64,000 nucleotides of DNA from an uncultured Ruthenibacterium sp. (GCA_910587145.1 CAJUMH010000010.1:6555-70554); one strand, 5' to 3'. Counted from the first letter of the stretch, positions 7,522 to 15,870 are shown. Translations and numbers: made by a program. The notes: generated by a model from the letters alone, not told the origin.

Positions 7522-7569
7522 AAGAAGCCCTTCCGCCCATGGAACCATCCCTCTTTGGAAGGGCTTCTT
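7522..7569 (-). terminator. Hairpin downstream of the panT-like gene
   Basis: AAGAAGCCCTTCC and GGAAGGGCTTCTT form a perfect 13-bp stem around a 22-base loop, with short T-runs on both sides. It lies 231 bp past the ECF gene and upstream of tRNA-Arg, so it could end the minus-strand operon. The rest of 7417-7799 shows no gene. Confidence 0.45.
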
Positions 7570-7799
7570 TTATCATACCACAAGAATTGAATTTTGCAAG
7601 TGTTTTGTGCCGCCTTTGTAAATCTTGCCGCCGTTTTTGTGAATTTTGCATAGAATTGCGGGCGAAACGATTTGAACGCAAAGGGGGAGGGAACGGCCGC
7701 TCTGCCGCCCCGCAGCCGGGTCACTCACGCGCCCCGAGCAAACCGCCTTTCAAAAAAACGCTCCCGCGCCCGGCGCCTCGGCAGCCCAAAACAGGTTGC

Positions 7800-8384
7800 T
7801 CACGCGCCCCGGGAAGAACTGCCCTTTACAAAGCGCTCCAGCGCTTTGGCAATCACCATTGTCAATACGGCGTTGGCAACCATTTCCACTACGCCGCCCA
7901 GCAGCGTGGCGGACCAGATCGCAGCGCCGAACGCGCCATCAATGAGGGGGCGGCAGAAGATAAAGAGCAGCCCCAAAAACAGAGCGGTGTTCACAAACGA
8001 AGCGCCGCCGCCGGCAATCAGGTATATCCACACCGGGCGCTTTTCGCGGCGCTGTGTCAGCTTGTGCACCAGCCCGGCAAACAGGCCCACGCACACGCGC
8101 GGCACAATGCACACAAACGCCGTGAACAGGCCGCTGTAGCTGAGTACAAGCTGGCCCAGCGCCTCGGTAGGCGCTTTAACAAAGCTGGTAATGCCGAACG
8201 TTAGGCCGAGGATCAACCCGGCAGGCATGCCAAGCAGTACGCCGCCAACGGCCACGGGCAGCACCATGATCGTGAAGGACAGCGCGCCGGCGGGGATGTA
8301 GCCCAGCGGCGTCGCGGCCAGCACGACAGTAATCGCCATCAGCAGGGCGATGCGAACGAGATACGCGGTTTTTGTGTTTTTCAT
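7800..8384 (-). CDS. ECF transporter substrate-binding (S) component, probably pantothenate-type
   Basis: This 194-residue membrane protein has about six helices. The start at 8384 follows AAGGAGAATTTTT. The opening is typical of ECF S components, with RIALLMAITVVLAATPLGYIP followed by the Ala/Gly-rich helix containing LPVAVGGVLLGMPAGLILG, which packs on EcfT. S components bind one vitamin and work with the shared EcfA-EcfA'-EcfT module, which is not in the window. The neighbour 139 bp upstream is a type III pantothenate kinase-like gene, so pantothenate (PanT) is the best guess for the substrate. The specificity is inferred from context only. Confidence 0.8.
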   Translation of the reverse strand: MKNTKTAYLVRIALLMAITVVLAATPLGYIPAGALSFTIMVLPVAVGGVLLGMPAGLILGLTFGITSFVKAPTEALGQLVLSYSGLFTAFVCIVPRVCVGLFAGLVHKLTQRREKRPVWIYLIAGGGASFVNTALFLGLLFIFCRPLIDGAFGAAIWSATLLGGVVEMVANAVLTMVIAKALERFVKGSSSRGA

Positions 8385-8523
8385 AAAAATTCTCCTTACT
8401 GCCGTTCCGCCTTGCGCGGATACAGCGTAACCTGATTTATGTACGCGCTTTCCAAGGAAAGCGGAACATACCAAAAATCCCCAAGCCCTCTCTGCGCCGC
8501 GCGCACGTTTCCTCCGGTGCAGA

Positions 8524-9300
8524 TCACCCGGCCTTCGTGTTTTTCCGATACAGCAGATGCAGGCCGTCCAACACCAGATACTCGCGATATTCGATGGAAT
8601 GCGCGCAGTGCGGTAGGATTACGGGCGCAAGCTCGCCGGTGGCGATGCAGGCGGGCGCGGCGTCCAGCACCGCTGCAAAGCGGTCGAGCATGCCGTCGAG
8701 CATGCAGGCTGTGCCGAAAATCGCGCCGGATTGCATGCTGGCAACGGTGCTTGCGCCAAGCACGCCGCCGGCCGGGGCGCAAAGCTCAATTTGCGGCAGC
8801 TGGGCGGTGCGGGCACACAGCGCCTCCATGCCGATGCGCACGCCCGGCAGGATCGCGCCGCCCCGCAGCGCGCCGGTTTTGTCCAGCGCGGTAATGGAGA
8901 TGGCGGTGTCCATCGAGACGATCACACAGGGCGGGGCCGCGAAAGAGAGCGCGGCAACGGCGCAGCACACCAGCTCGCTGCCCACCTGCGAGGGATCGTC
9001 GGTGCGGATGGAAAGGCCGGTCTTCAGCCCCGGGCCCACAAGATAAACGCGGCCCGCGTACAGCCGGTCAAGCGCGCTGCGTATGCACGGCAGCATGGAA
9101 GGCACCACGCACGAGAGGATCACGCCGGAAAGATCGGCTGCCCGCACGCCGTACAGCGCCAGCACCGAGCCAAGCTGCACGGCGTATTCGTCCGCGCTTT
9201 TGGCGGGGTTGGTGTGCATGCTGGAGCAAAACTGCCGCGCACCGTTTTTGTATACGCCGATGAGAATATTGGAATTGCTGATATTCACTGCAAGGAGCAT
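8524..9300 (-). CDS. Type III pantothenate kinase-like protein with altered active site
   Basis: This 258-residue protein has the fold pattern of CoaX, the ASKHA-type enzyme that phosphorylates pantothenate in CoA synthesis: GGAILPG at about residues 149-155 and a STVASMQSGAIFG block. The three aspartates that define the active site are not in place. The N-terminal DxGNT motif reads NISNSN, GADR reads GSEL, and D-[FM]-G-T-A-T reads SMDTAIS. It may be a non-catalytic relative or have a changed function. It starts 24 bp behind pilT and precedes a pantothenate-type ECF gene. A normal kinase may exist elsewhere in the genome. Confidence 0.75.
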   Translation of the reverse strand: MLLAVNISNSNILIGVYKNGARQFCSSMHTNPAKSADEYAVQLGSVLALYGVRAADLSGVILSCVVPSMLPCIRSALDRLYAGRVYLVGPGLKTGLSIRTDDPSQVGSELVCCAVAALSFAAPPCVIVSMDTAISITALDKTGALRGGAILPGVRIGMEALCARTAQLPQIELCAPAGGVLGASTVASMQSGAIFGTACMLDGMLDRFAAVLDAAPACIATGELAPVILPHCAHSIEYREYLVLDGLHLLYRKNTKAG

Positions 9301-9324
9301 ACTGCTTCTCCTTCTGCCGCTGCG

Positions 9325-10401
9325 TTACCCCGGGAGCTGCGCAAGGCGTTTTTCCATGTTTTCGGGGTAGATGCAGTGCGTATAAGCGGTGTCTTTGCTG
9401 ATGCGCTTTTCCCGCACAAGGCGCAGCAGATCGTCGTCCATCGTGCGCATGCCCTTGGAGGCGCCTGCCTGGATGGCGGAATCAATCTGATGCGTTTTGC
9501 CCTCGCGGATCAGGTTTTTGACGGCGGTATTCGCAAGCATGATCTCGAATACCGGCGTTTGTTTTTCGTCCAGCGTGGGCACCAGCTGCTGGTTGATCAC
9601 GGCCTTCAGCGTCATAGAAAGCTGCATGCGCACCTGAGCCTGCTGCTTTTCGGGGAAGACATCGATAATGCGGTCTACTGCGTTGGCGGCGTTGGTGGCA
9701 TGCAGCGTGCTGAACAGCAGCTGCCCGGTTTCGGCCGCCGTTACGGCCGCTTCAATCGTTTCGTAATCGCGCATTTCGCCCAGAAGGATCACATTCGGGC
9801 TCTCCCGCAGCGCACTGCGCAGCGCGCCCAGATAGGTGGGCGTATCCGTGGGGATCTCGCGCTGTGTGACGATACATTTTTCGTGCCGGTGCACATATTC
9901 GATGGGATCCTCCATCGTGATGATATGCCCTTCGCGCGTACGGTTGATGGCGTCGATGAGGCAGGCCAGCGTTGTGGATTTGCCGCTGCCCGCCGAGCCC
10001 GTCACCAGCACCAGACCCTTCTTCAGGCTCGCGATATCCATCACGGCCTGCGGAATGTTCATCTGCGCGGGATCGGGCAGGCCAAAGCGTATGACGCGCA
10101 CCACGGCGGCAAGGCTGCCGCGCTGGTGCAGTACGTTCACGCGGAAGCGGCCGCCGGGAAAGCCTTCCTTGGGCGGAACGGAAAGCGAAAAATCGTCGTC
10201 CTGATCGGGGCGCTCCGGCCGGTGGCGGCCGCACAGCTCGTAAATGGCGGTCACTAGCAGCTCGGTGTCCGCCGGCATCAGCCGTGCGTCCATACGCTGC
10301 TGCTGGCCGCTTACCTTATAGGTGAGCGGAAGGCCCGGAATAATAAAGATATCCGATGCACCGCCATCCAGCGCCTGCTGCAGAATTTGCAAAATTTGCA
10401 T
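9325..10401 (-). CDS. pilT: PilT/VirB11-type pilus ATPase
   Basis: A 358-residue hexameric ATPase of the type IV pilus family. The start at 10401 follows GGGAGGGG. The N-terminal part (to about 115) is the PAS-like domain of PilT, and the catalytic part holds Walker A GSAGSGKST, the Asp box ITMEDPIEYVH, Walker B VILLGEMRD and the His box LLFSTLHATNA. Length fits PilT retraction ATPases; PilB has a longer N-terminal region. No second ATPase is in this cluster, so this one may drive extension as well as retraction. It is the last pilus gene of a minus-strand operon and is followed closely by the CoaX-like gene. Confidence 0.93.
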   Translation of the reverse strand: MQILQILQQALDGGASDIFIIPGLPLTYKVSGQQQRMDARLMPADTELLVTAIYELCGRHRPERPDQDDDFSLSVPPKEGFPGGRFRVNVLHQRGSLAAVVRVIRFGLPDPAQMNIPQAVMDIASLKKGLVLVTGSAGSGKSTTLACLIDAINRTREGHIITMEDPIEYVHRHEKCIVTQREIPTDTPTYLGALRSALRESPNVILLGEMRDYETIEAAVTAAETGQLLFSTLHATNAANAVDRIIDVFPEKQQAQVRMQLSMTLKAVINQQLVPTLDEKQTPVFEIMLANTAVKNLIREGKTHQIDSAIQAGASKGMRTMDDDLLRLVREKRISKDTAYTHCIYPENMEKRLAQLPG

Positions 10402-10565
10402 AATAACCCCTCCCGTTTTGATGCTTGCGAAAAATATGCCTTGCGCTGCGGGCAAAGCGGCGTTTACCGCTTACCGCTGCATATAAAAATTGCCTGCCGG
10501 GCTGCGGGCATTGCGCCAATGCGCGCGGCCTTTGCGCATGATCGTACCGCTTTTGAATGCGCTTT

Positions 10566-11003
10566 TTAATCCATTGCGCCGAAAAGGGTGCCAAAAAGTG
10601 CCGGAGGTTCTTCCTCGCCGGCCCATTCGGCGCTTTGGCTCCATTGTACCACGCGATAGCCGCCGTCCGCCGTCAGCTCTGCGGCGATGGAGAGCGAGCG
10701 CCCGTCCGCGCCCTTTTGCAGCGTGCAGACCCGGCTGCCCGTGCGGACAGTGTCCGGCGGCAAAAGCGTGTCCAGCGATGTTTCGTCATGCGCCGCGCCC
10801 AGCGCCGCATCCAGCGCCGCCAGCCATTGCTGGCCGTCCCGTTCCAGCGCGTACACGCTCTCTGTCTGGAGCGCCTGCTTTTGTGCCTGCGCCCAATCGG
10901 CCTGCGCGGTGGAAAGGCTAAGCACCGAAAGCGTGGCCAGACATAAAATAACGACGGTCACCAGCAGCGACAGCCAGCCCAGACGTACCGGTCTGCTTTC
11001 CAT
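10566..11003 (-). CDS. Single-pass protein of the pilus cluster, unrecognised
   Basis: A 145-residue protein starting at ATG 11003 behind GGAGAG. One transmembrane helix spans about residues 8-31 (LGWLSLLVTVVILCLATLSV), followed by a helical stretch rich in Gln/Ala and a C-terminal beta-rich part ending in a short acidic tail. The layout of short N-tail, one helix and coiled stalk is that of pilin-like proteins, but there is no Gly/Phe/Glu prepilin cleavage motif. It lies between PilT and another pilin-like gene on the same strand. A role as minor pilus or assembly component is inferred from position only. Confidence 0.65.
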   Translation of the reverse strand: MESRPVRLGWLSLLVTVVILCLATLSVLSLSTAQADWAQAQKQALQTESVYALERDGQQWLAALDAALGAAHDETSLDTLLPPDTVRTGSRVCTLQKGADGRSLSIAAELTADGGYRVVQWSQSAEWAGEEEPPALFGTLFGAMD

Positions 11004-11095
11004 ATGGCGTTCTCTCCTTTTCCGCTGATAGCTCGCAAAACAGGTGCGGCCCGTACCGTAAATGCCGCCCGCAAAGCGGCGCACACCCTAAAAAG

Positions 11096-11536
11096 CTACT
11101 TGCCGGGCTGCGCGCAAAAATACTTTTGCGTTTCCAATTCGTATAGAGCTTCACTGTCATTACAAACGGTAAAATATGCCGTTAATAGTACGCCGTGCGG
11201 CTGCGCGGTTTCTTCCAGCCGGCACAGCAGGGTATAGGCAGCCGGAATCGCGTCCGCCGCCGGCGCGCCCTCGGCGTTATACGCCCTGGCAAGTGTGCCG
11301 TCTTCGGTTTGCCGCGCGCCCAGCAGCACGGCAAAATCCTCGCGCGAATCGCTGGCGGCCAGCTGCTCGGCGGCGTCCTGCGCAATGCGCACCGCGCACG
11401 AGAGCTGCCGCGCCTCGCGCGAAAGCTGGCGCGCCGTGCCCAGCATACGCGCCAGCACCGTCAGGCTCAGCAGCAAAAACAGCACCAGCAAAATGGTTTC
11501 TACATAAAAAGCCGCGCCGCGCCGGGATTTATGCAT
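11096..11536 (-). CDS. Pilin-like protein with TadE-style N-terminus
   Basis: A 146-residue protein starting at ATG 11536 after GGAGGCGGC. The N-terminus, RRGAAFYVETILLVLFLLL, resembles both TadE-type pseudopilins (RGA...VE) and a prepilin in which cleavage after GA would place Glu at +5. The helix continues to about residue 30 and is followed by a coil rich in Arg/Ala/Glu and a globular end with three cysteines. It overlaps the preceding gene by 8 bp, indicating translational coupling. It probably belongs in the fibre or its tip. No prepilin peptidase lies in the window. Confidence 0.65.
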   Translation of the reverse strand: MHKSRRGAAFYVETILLVLFLLLSLTVLARMLGTARQLSREARQLSCAVRIAQDAAEQLAASDSREDFAVLLGARQTEDGTLARAYNAEGAPAADAIPAAYTLLCRLEETAQPHGVLLTAYFTVCNDSEALYELETQKYFCAQPGK

Positions 11537-12008
11537 CGTCGGCCGCCTCCTTTTCGCATCGCAGCGCAATGTGAATTTCGCCGTATTCCGTTGCGGCCGT
11601 CAGCAAACCGGGCCGCTCCTCGCCAAGAAAAAAACGCTCCAGCGCCGCAATGCGCTCGGCGCTTTCGGGGCGCAGGGGCAAATCGGCCGGGCCGTATTCC
11701 TCCCGCAGGGCGCCCTCATAAAGGTAAATACGCGTTTCGTATACATCGTCGCCGGCCCTTTCGCGCAGCACCAGCGCGTCGCCCTCGGGCCCCGCGCCAA
11801 TGGATACCGCGCCCGCGTTATCCGCCGCGTGAACACGCGCCGCCAGATACGAAAGCGCCGCGCGCGCCTGCCGGTTGTACGCCTGGCCTTCCACAGCGGC
11901 GCTGTACACCTCCGTTCCGGCACACATGAGAAACAGCAGCGACAGCACGATCATGGCAAACAGCAGCAGCGGATACATATGCATCCACGTTTCCTTCCGG
12001 ATCTTCAT
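11529..12008 (-). CDS. DUF4860-like pilus-cluster protein
   Basis: A 159-residue protein whose start at 12008 is fixed by GGAGGCGGC; the longer open frame upstream lacks a ribosome site. One N-terminal helix (MYPLLLFAMIVLSLLFLMC) is followed by a soluble part containing YLYEGALREEYGPA and a C-terminal strand ending in ALRCEKE. I recognise the layout of DUF4860 proteins, which occur in type IV pilus clusters of Clostridia. The function is unknown; minor pilin is the usual assumption. The 223 bases upstream hold only a short tandem repeat. Confidence 0.65.
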   Translation of the reverse strand: MKIRKETWMHMYPLLLFAMIVLSLLFLMCAGTEVYSAAVEGQAYNRQARAALSYLAARVHAADNAGAVSIGAGPEGDALVLRERAGDDVYETRIYLYEGALREEYGPADLPLRPESAERIAALERFFLGEERPGLLTAATEYGEIHIALRCEKEAADDA

Positions 12009-12148
12009 GCCGCCGCCTCCTTTTTTGAATGGATCAAACCGCTCCGCTTTAAGCAGAATGGCCCGCGCCCGCCCGCCCAAGCTGTAAAGCAAAACCCCTG
12101 TAAGCGTTCGCCGCGCGCCCTGGCTGTGCGCAAAGCGGCGTCGCTCGC

Positions 12149-12211
12149 GCCATAAACATAAAACAGAGATCCCGAAACGCAAAACAGAAATCCCAAAATG
12201 TAAAACAGAAA
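12149..12211. repeat. Three tandem 21-bp repeats
   Basis: Three adjacent units open with AAAACAGAgATCCC, AAAACAGAaATCCC and AAAACAGAaACCCC at 21-bp spacing. They lie in the gap between two pilus-cluster genes. An in-frame period of seven codons suggests that they may once have been part of a coding sequence. Confidence 0.6.
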
Positions 12212-12231
12212 CCCCGCTGCCGCCCCGCCGC

Positions 12232-12564
12232 TTACTGCGCCTGCCGTTCAAATACGGCGATTTCCGGCGTCTGGTTCGAGGCGTACACCTCGTAGCTTAC
12301 AATAAACCGGCTGTGATTGATCTGTACGCCGTAGTTTTCTTCCAAATACGCAAGGCTGCGGGGATATGCGCCCTCCAGCACATAGCACTGAACGGCCGCG
12401 TCCATCACGGCCGAGCGCATGCTTTGCAGCGCCTGCGAGCGCATAGAGCTCTGCGCGTTTTGCCACAGCGCGGCCCCGCCCCAGAAAAGCGCCGCCGCGC
12501 AAAGCAGCGCCAGAACGGCCAGCAAAAACCGTGTGCGGGGCTTTGCCCGCTTTTCGTGATACAT
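12232..12564 (-). CDS. Small pilus-cluster protein with one membrane helix
   Basis: A 110-residue protein starting at ATG 12564, 13 bp after the PilC stop, with a G-rich but weak ribosome site. A basic N-terminus precedes a membrane helix (about residues 12-33) and a helical stalk. The C-terminal part includes CYVLEGAYPRSLAYLEENYG, a pattern seen in the soluble domain of type IV minor pilins and pseudopilins (the aYP..L..L element). This supports membership in the pilus even though the prepilin cleavage motif is missing. Confidence 0.7.
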   Translation of the reverse strand: MYHEKRAKPRTRFLLAVLALLCAAALFWGGAALWQNAQSSMRSQALQSMRSAVMDAAVQCYVLEGAYPRSLAYLEENYGVQINHSRFIVSYEVYASNQTPEIAVFERQAQ

Positions 12565-12577
12565 GGCTGCCGCCCCC

Positions 12578-13621
12578 TTATCCGATCGAGGTGAGAATGC
12601 CGATCAGCGGCAGCATCACGGCCAGAAGCGTTACGCCGACAGAAATCGTTAAAAAGCCGGCCAGCGCGGGCTCTACGCTGTCTACGACGGCGTTCATTTT
12701 TGCGTTGGCGTCCTCGGTGAAAAGCTTGCTCAGGCGTTCCAGCACACGATCCATGCAGCCCGCGCGCTCGCCGCTGATGAGCATGCGCGCGTACAGCGGC
12801 TCGAATACCTGATTATCATAGATCACCTGCACCAGGCTGCGGCCCTCGGCCATCTGCTGCCGGCAAACCTCCAACTGCGCACGCAGGCCGCTGTGCGTTA
12901 CCAGCTCGGCGGCGCTGACCATGGCGGTATCCATATCCGCGCCGCTGGCCGTAAAGGTGGCCAGCGCGGTGGTAAAGTGCGCCTCGGCCATGCGGCGGGA
13001 GGCCGCGGCGGTGAAGGGCAGCTTTTCCAAAAGCGCGCGCAGCGCTTCGCCCCCGCGCTGCGTGCGGGAGGTTGCCAGGCACGCCAGCAAAACGGCCGTA
13101 AGTACGATCACAACGCACAGCGCCACCCGGCCGATTACGCCGGCCGCCGAAATGTAGGAATAGGAGGACGCCGCCACGCTGCCGGAAAGCCCGGCATATA
13201 CGCCCGTAAATACAGGCAGCACGCGCCCCACCATCACCGCCAGCACCAGCGCCATCATCAGCAGCAGAATGGCCGGATACAGCACGGCGCTGCGCAGCTT
13301 TTTTTGCAGCTGATCCTGCATCTCGTAATAGGCGGCAAGGCTTTGCAGCACATCGTCCGTGCGGCCGGCCTCCTCGCCCGCGGCAATCAGGCGCGCCGCG
13401 TGGCGGGGCAGGTATCCGCATGCCCCCGCCGCTTCGGCCAGCGATTCGCCGCCGTTCAGGCGTTCCAGTATCGCGCCGGCGCATTCATTCAGCAGGCCGC
13501 CGCTGCCGTCGCCCTGCATCAGGGAGAGCGCCTCGTCTGTTTGAACGCCCGCCCTCAGCATCATTGCCAGATTTTCGCAAAATGCGCTTACCGCCAGCGG
13601 GTGCAGTATTTTTGCCGCCAT
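12578..13621 (-). CDS. pilC: PilC/GspF-type inner-membrane platform protein
   Basis: A 347-residue polytopic protein that couples the pilus ATPase to the growing fibre. The two tandem T2SSF domains are recognisable. The first contains MLRAGVQTDEALSLM and GESLAEA, followed by a membrane hairpin. The second contains TALATFTASGADMDTAM and SGERAGCMDRVLERL, followed by the C-terminal membrane segment. Length is somewhat shorter than PilC proteins (about 400). ATG 13621 is the first good start, with a weak AGGGGGAT site. The upstream neighbour is a transglutaminase-like lipoprotein and the downstream genes are pilin-like. Confidence 0.9.
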   Translation of the reverse strand: MAAKILHPLAVSAFCENLAMMLRAGVQTDEALSLMQGDGSGGLLNECAGAILERLNGGESLAEAAGACGYLPRHAARLIAAGEEAGRTDDVLQSLAAYYEMQDQLQKKLRSAVLYPAILLLMMALVLAVMVGRVLPVFTGVYAGLSGSVAASSYSYISAAGVIGRVALCVVIVLTAVLLACLATSRTQRGGEALRALLEKLPFTAAASRRMAEAHFTTALATFTASGADMDTAMVSAAELVTHSGLRAQLEVCRQQMAEGRSLVQVIYDNQVFEPLYARMLISGERAGCMDRVLERLSKLFTEDANAKMNAVVDSVEPALAGFLTISVGVTLLAVMLPLIGILTSIG

Positions 13622-13649
13622 GTGGTGATCCCCCTGTCCTTGTTGTACC

Positions 13650-14672
13650 TTAATATACTTCCTTATCCGTATAGCCCGTGCCGCCGCCGGCAAACTCGCT
13701 TTGTCCGGCCGCCGCAAACGTTAGATCAATGCGCTGCCAGGCGTGCGCCGGGGCCTTGATCTCTACGGTGATCCAGCCGGTTTCCTCCAGCCAGATCATA
13801 TTCCACGCGTGATACACCTCCGAGCTGCCGCTTTGCACATAGCCGATGATGAGTTTTGTGGGAATGCCCTGACTGCGCAGCATTGCCGCCGCAAGCGACG
13901 CATAATCATAACAGATGCCCTTGCCCGAAGAAAGCGTATCGTCCGGGTCCGGCAAATAGCCCTTTACGCTGTTGTCCACCACCCACTGGGCCTTGTCGTA
14001 ATCGTAATCGATATTCTCGGCAATGTATTCGTACACGGCACTCACCAGCCCGGCCGCGTCCGCCGCGCTTTCGGCCATGCGGGCCGCCTCGGCCACGCAG
14101 CGGGAATCCTGCGTGTAATTGGAACGCTGGTTCGGCCGCAAAAACGGCTCCAGCTCGCTGCCCATCGTTACCTGCGCGCCGGCAGAAAAAATCTCGGCAT
14201 ATTTGTTTTCGGTGGTGTTTTGCATAATGCGCACCGTGTAGCTGCCGTCGCCGCTTTGCAGGGGGCAGATGATAGGGGTATTGTCGCCGGGCAGATCGTA
14301 ATTGTATTTGGTATCCCCGAACACGATCTGACATTTAAGGCGTTTATCGCTTTGCGCGCGCACGGCCACATAGCCCTGCGCCACGGCGGAAAGATCGATC
14401 TCGGCCCCGCTGCCGCAGGCGGCAGCGCCCTCGTGGAACACGGCGTCGCGGAAGGGCGGGGCCTCGTAGCCGCCCGCCTGTGCGCCGCCGGGCACATCGT
14501 CCACACCCCCGGGCGCGCCGGCAACGGAAGAAGCCGGCGCCGCCGCAACCGGCTGGCCCGCCGGCGCGGCAGCACTTTCAGCGCGGCCCCCGCTGGGAGC
14601 CGCGCCGCATCCGGATATCAGCATAACCGCGACTAAAAACATCGCAAAAACGCTGTGGCAGTGCCGCTTCAC
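13650..14672 (-). CDS. Transglutaminase-like lipoprotein
   Basis: A 340-residue lipoprotein. A GTG start at 14672 is preferred because GGAGAG sits seven bases before it; no ATG in this frame is as well placed. The signal peptide ends in the lipobox LISGC. A Pro/Ala/Gly-rich linker (about 25-65) leads to a beta-rich region and then a transglutaminase-core domain. Its triad is visible as Cys in GKGICYDYASL, His in YHAWNMIW and Asp in RIDLT. Such domains act as cysteine peptidases, amidases or cross-linkers at the cell surface. Being the first gene of the pilus-like operon, it may process envelope proteins, but the substrate is unknown. Confidence 0.82.
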   Translation of the reverse strand: MKRHCHSVFAMFLVAVMLISGCGAAPSGGRAESAAAPAGQPVAAAPASSVAGAPGGVDDVPGGAQAGGYEAPPFRDAVFHEGAAACGSGAEIDLSAVAQGYVAVRAQSDKRLKCQIVFGDTKYNYDLPGDNTPIICPLQSGDGSYTVRIMQNTTENKYAEIFSAGAQVTMGSELEPFLRPNQRSNYTQDSRCVAEAARMAESAADAAGLVSAVYEYIAENIDYDYDKAQWVVDNSVKGYLPDPDDTLSSGKGICYDYASLAAAMLRSQGIPTKLIIGYVQSGSSEVYHAWNMIWLEETGWITVEIKAPAHAWQRIDLTFAAAGQSEFAGGGTGYTDKEVY

Positions 14673-14801
14673 AAAATCTCTCCGTCCCAAGGGCCGCGCG
14701 CCCGAAGCCTTAAAAAAATCGCTTCCAAGCCGGAGCCACGCCCGGCAAAGAGAACCGCAGCCGCCAAACTGCATGGCCCGGCGCACGGCCTTCCTTTGCT
14801 T

Positions 14802-14830
14802 ATCTTACCATATTATGATATAAAATTCAA
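14802..14830 (-). promoter_or_regulatory. Candidate promoter of the pilus-like operon
   Basis: On the minus strand TTGAAT (14825-14830), a 17-bp spacer and TAAGAT (14802-14807) lie 130 bp upstream of the transglutaminase-like gene, within an AT-rich island. Confidence 0.5.
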
Positions 14831-14833
14831 GAA

Positions 14834-14903
14834 CTCTGCCGCCGCCCCGGCCGAGGATCTTGTAGGAGTACAATAGATATCTGCCGCCGCCCCGGCCGAG
14901 GAT
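14834..14903. repeat. 25-bp direct duplication
   Basis: The sequence TCTGCCGCCGCCCCGGCCGA followed by GGATC occurs at 14834-14858 and again at 14879-14903, 45 bp apart. It lies upstream of both divergent operons. Confidence 0.7.
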
Positions 14904-14972
14904 CCGGCAGATTGAAACGCTATAGAAAAAGGGGTAAAATAAAAAGCGAAACGGTATTTTTCGTTTCGCCGC

Positions 14973-15056
14973 GAGGCGGCACGGGCGGCACGGGCGGCAC
15001 GGGCGGCACGGGCGGTGCGGGCGGCACGGGCGGTGCGGGCGGCACGGGCGGTGCGG
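14973..15056. repeat. 9-bp minisatellite (GGCACGGGC / GGTGCGGGC)
   Basis: About nine head-to-tail copies of GGCACGGGC and its variant GGTGCGGGC form an 84-bp GC-rich array between the divergent pilus-like and sortase-pilus operons. On the plus strand it would encode Gly-Gly-Thr/Ala repeats, but no ribosome site supports translation. Apart from this array and the promoter at 15191, the 730 bases between 14673 and 15402 hold no gene. Confidence 0.85.
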
Positions 15057-15190
15057 CGCGGTGCGGTGCAAACGCCGCCAAAGGCCGCAGAATCACAGCG
15101 ATATTGCCGCAGTGTTAGCAGGTAATAAATTGCGCCATTTTAAGCCATAAAGTTTGTGAACTTTTTCGCCGAAAATGGCGGCAGAGGCTC

Positions 15191-15218
15191 TTGCAAAAAT
15201 CTGCGGCTTTGGTATAAT
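15191..15218 (+). promoter_or_regulatory. Candidate promoter of the surface-structure operon
   Basis: TTGCAA (15191-15196), a 16-bp spacer and a perfect TATAAT (15213-15218) lie 185 bp upstream of the coiled-coil gene, leaving a long untranslated leader. Confidence 0.6.
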
Positions 15219-15402
15219 AAGCTATGAAAAATGGATAATTGTATTTCTATCCCGAAAACAGGCGGGTAAAGCAGGCAGGGCGCTCTTGCTGATGCAGAGT
15301 GACGGCGGCGATAGCCTGCAGGGCCTGCCATAGCCGGTTCCACAGCCGGTAAGGAAGGGCAGGAGGGCCATGCGCATACCACCAATGGCGAGGAGGCCTT
15401 GT

Positions 15403-15870
15403 ATGACCGAAAAGGAATTGGGAAAGCTGAAGCGCCCCGATCTGCTGGCGCTTTTGGTGGAGCAGGGGCGCGAAACCGTTGCCCTGCAGGAAAGCTTGGA
15501 AGAAACCGGGCAAAAGCTTTCGCAGGCGGTGCAGCTGGATAACCGGCTGCGCGCGAAGCTGGACGAAAAAGACGTGCAGATCGAGCGGCTGAAAGAGCGC
15601 CTGAATGAGAAGGATGCGCAGCTTGCGCGCCTGACACAGCGCCTGAACGAGAAGGACGAACAGATCGAACGGCTGAAGGGCCGCCTGGAAGAGAAAGACC
15701 GCCGCCTTGGCCTGTTGGGCGCTCAGGTGGATGAGCTTGTCTCCGGCCAGTTTCTTTCCATGGACGGCGCGTATTCGCTTACGGATGTTTCCATGAAGGT
15801 AGAGCTGATGCTGCGCGCGGCGCAGAAAGCGGCAAACCGCTATCTTCAGGAAGCTCAAAAAACCGTTTAA
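15403..15870 (+). CDS. Coiled-coil protein, first gene of the surface locus
   Basis: A 155-residue soluble protein starting at ATG 15403 after GAGGAGG. Residues 5-20 (ELGKLKRPDLLALLVEQG) form a short conserved helix. Residues about 45-105 are a continuous coiled coil built of 14-residue near-repeats (KDVQIERLKERLNE, KDAQLARLTQRLNE, KDEQIERLKGRLEE). The C-terminal third is helical and ends in QEAQKTV. There is no signal peptide, so it is cytoplasmic. I have seen similar proteins before signal peptidase genes in Clostridia surface loci, but no function is established. It may organise the secretion site from inside. Confidence 0.8.
   Translation: MTEKELGKLKRPDLLALLVEQGRETVALQESLEETGQKLSQAVQLDNRLRAKLDEKDVQIERLKERLNEKDAQLARLTQRLNEKDEQIERLKGRLEEKDRRLGLLGAQVDELVSGQFLSMDGAYSLTDVSMKVELMLRAAQKAANRYLQEAQKTV

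Noticed and set aside
8385..8523. Riboswitch in the gap before the ECF gene
   Set aside because: No known vitamin or CoA aptamer pattern could be seen in the 139 bases, only a short imperfect hairpin.
14912..15118. Gly-rich 68-residue open frame across the 9-bp repeats
   Set aside because: There is no ribosome site, and the composition is entirely set by the minisatellite. Kept as a repeat only.
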